A stretch of DNA of 32,387 nucleotides from Schoenoplectus triqueter (Eukaryota; Streptophyta; Magnoliopsida; Poales; Cyperaceae). Positions within the stretch are counted from its first letter, which is position 1; each line of letters begins with the position of its first letter. Shown piece after piece: positions 30,717-32,387 of the stretch. Location of the stretch: positions 1 to 32,387 of the forward strand of contig CAXKVV010000382.1 in the NCBI GenBank assembly GCA_964058805.1, written 5' to 3'. Below the pieces are notes generated by a model that was not told the origin of the DNA, searched no databases, and saw only the letters and a list, made by a program, of their open reading frames with translations. Both the position numbers and the translations under genes were made by a program.

Positions 30717-31085
30717 TAAAATGTAACGCGTTACACGGATGCGCTCGTATATTATATTAAAATCTCAATTTTTAAGTTAAAAATGACTGATCCAAACTGT
30801 TCAATTTGTTTTCCAAATAAAACCCTCGTAGAAAATTAAATTTTATATTTTGAAACTTATTTGCTATTTTTTAGGTAGAAAGAAAATCGTTATTATTGGA
30901 CGATCTAAAATTCTCAAATCAAGTGACTTTCTCTTAGCAAAAAAAATAACAAAAAATTTTAAAAAAAATATAAAATTTAATTTTTCTACAAGAGTTTGAT
31001 ATAGAGAATAAATTGAACAGTAAAGATCGGTTATTTTTAACTTAAAGTTTGAGGTTTGGCACGGTGTACAGATACATCCATACAA
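30717..31085. mobile_element. AT-rich foldback element, family B, copy 2
   Basis: The arms ctcaatttttaagttaaaaa and, right, ttatttttaacttaaagttt pair, as do gatccaaactgttcaatttg and aaattgaacagtaaagatcg. The outermost 40 bases are more diverged than in copies 1 and 3. A 98-codon ORF through it has no recognised domain. Confidence 0.6.
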
Positions 31086-31147
31086 TGTGTTGTAATTTAG
31101 ACTTTCTTTCTCTCTCTCTCTCTCTATATATATATACACATACATTA
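31086..31147 (+). repeat. (CT)n and (TA)n microsatellite
   Basis: ctctctctctctctct near 31110-31125 followed by tatatatata separates two foldback elements. The same CT-TA arrangement recurs at 31540-31568. Confidence 0.8.
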
Positions 31148-31537
31148 TGGTTCTTTGCAAAATAAAAAATCATTATCGCTTTGGGTTGAGATTTCATATC
31201 CCGAGGTTTCAAATGATCAATCTAAGTTTCTTAATAATTTTTTCATATTTAAATCTTGTGGGATATTAAATTTTATGATTTTTTTAATCTTTCTAGCTAT
31301 TATTCAAATTATTTTTAAAATCAGCTTTGTTTAACACAAAAAATAACATATTTCAGAGCTATTTTTAAAAATAATTTAAAAAATAGCTATAAAACTAAAA
31401 AATCATGAAATTGAATATCCCACAAGATTCTGACATGAAGAAATTATTGAGAAACTTAAATTGACCATTTTAGATCTCGAGATATAAATATCATCCCAAA
31501 ATAATAATAGTTTTTTACTTTGCAAAACACAATAAGC
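31148..31537. mobile_element. AT-rich foldback element, family C
   Basis: The left arm (tttgcaaaataaaaaa, then atcaatctaagtttcttaat, then aatcttgtgggatatt) and the complemented right arm (tttgcaaagtaaaaaa, gtcaatttaagtttctcaat, aatcttgtgggatatt) pair almost end to end. Only a short centre near 31330-31345 is unpaired. Confidence 0.7.
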
Positions 31538-31568
31538 CATCTTTCTCTCTCTCTTTATATATATATAT

Positions 31569-31954
31569 GGTGGGGATCACTTGATAATGAGTTATCTTGA
31601 CAATCTTGACAATGAATTTTTAAATAAATATAAAAAAATCTTAAAAATAAAAAAATCTTATGGATATATTTTTCTACTTATAAATTGATGGTGATTCAAA
31701 TTTCATGCAATTTTATTATCGTTTGATACACCATCAAGGATCATCAAAATTTTATATAATTTGTAATGATTATAATTAAATGGTCTTTAATGGACTATCA
31801 AATGATAATGAAATTGCATAAAATTTGAATCAATATGGATCTATAAGTAGAAGAACATATCCATAAGATTTTTATTTTTAAGATATTTTTATATTTATTT
31901 GAAAATCCATTGTTAAGATTGTCAAGATGACCATTGTCAAGGTGATCCCTTCCC
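31569..31954. mobile_element. AT-rich foldback element, family A, copy 2
   Basis: From ggtggggatcacttgataat to attgtcaaggtgatcccttc plus cc, the arms pair as in 8961-9322. The bordering TA and CT/GA repeats are also mirror-like (tctctctttatatatata before, atatatatagagaga after), so the target duplication cannot be read. Confidence 0.75.
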
Positions 31955-31966
31955 ATATATATAGAG

Positions 31967-32372
31967 AGAATTAGGCTACGGTGCTTTGCAAAATACAAAA
32001 GCGTTGTGTATTTTGCGCTCTATTTTTAATTGTAAGTCATAAATGATCGATCCAAACCGCTCAATGTAATCTCCATATTCAAATATATTAGTAAACTAAA
32101 TTTTATATTTTTTAGAATTTATTTGCTATTTTTTTGGATAGGGGGAAAACCATCATTTTTTGGATGAACCAGAATTCTCAGATCAAGTCATTTTCTCCTC
32201 AACAGAAAAAATAGCAAAAAATTCTAAAAAAATATAAAATTTGATTTACTAATAGATTTTAATATGAAAATTAGATTGAACGGTTCAGATCGATTATTTC
32301 TGACTTAAAATTAAAAATAGAGCGTAAAGCACACAACGCCTCTGTGCTTTGCAAAGCTCCATAGTCAGATTA
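31967..32372. mobile_element. AT-rich foldback element, family B, copy 3
   Basis: The arms aggctacggtgctttgcaaa and, complemented, gactatggagctttgcaaag pair at the ends, and agcgttgtgtattttgcgctc with ggcgttgtgtgctttacgctc further in. It is the best preserved family B copy. It runs into a TA repeat at the window's right edge. Confidence 0.75.
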
Positions 32373-32387
32373 TATATATATATATAT

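Overview
The window looks like AT-rich nuclear DNA of a flowering plant, probably a eudicot. The reasons are one intron-containing plant gene with GT-AG introns of about 100 bp and a plant-type TATA box and start context, long ATT microsatellites, and a dense, layered population of plant transposable elements. No bacterial, organellar or viral gene set is visible. I cannot name the species from this sequence alone.

Only one gene looks intact: a BOI-related RING-finger E3 ubiquitin ligase on the minus strand (2787..3678). Joining three exons, including a 41-nt first exon, gives a 230-residue protein with a short conserved N-terminus, a basic patch, a coiled coil and a C-terminal C3HC4 RING. 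Everything else that can be interpreted is repeat DNA, and no second gene was found.

Layout. 1-275: regular array of small hairpins built on a GTGGCGCGTTT motif. 614-1078, 4487-4957 and 25738-26280: three copies of one non-autonomous Helitron family, all in the same orientation. 1923-2576, 5689-5845, 7801-8209, 10217-10354, 10942-11779 and 10981-11635: non-autonomous hAT-type elements, most with recognisable 8-bp target duplications, one inserted inside another. 7281-7655: a long palindromic element built from GACCCGAGTTT hairpins. 8.5-9.3 kb, 14.4 kb and 29.0-32.4 kb: AT-rich foldback elements of at least four families, tightly clustered at the right edge. 16421-21134: a 4.7-kb solo LTR with a 5-bp target duplication and internal tandem repeats. 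23240-23945: a decayed LINE reverse-transcriptase fragment. 28096: a CACTA-type end. 29374-29589: a short LTR followed by a primer-binding site. Three tRNA-derived SINE fragments are scattered through the right two thirds.

The window reads as a gene-poor region in which one defence/hormone-type E3 ligase gene sits between a hAT-like element just downstream and a Helitron about 0.8 kb upstream. There is no sign of a multi-gene system. The least familiar material is the hairpin array at the left edge, the GACCCGAGTTT palindrome and the foldback families.
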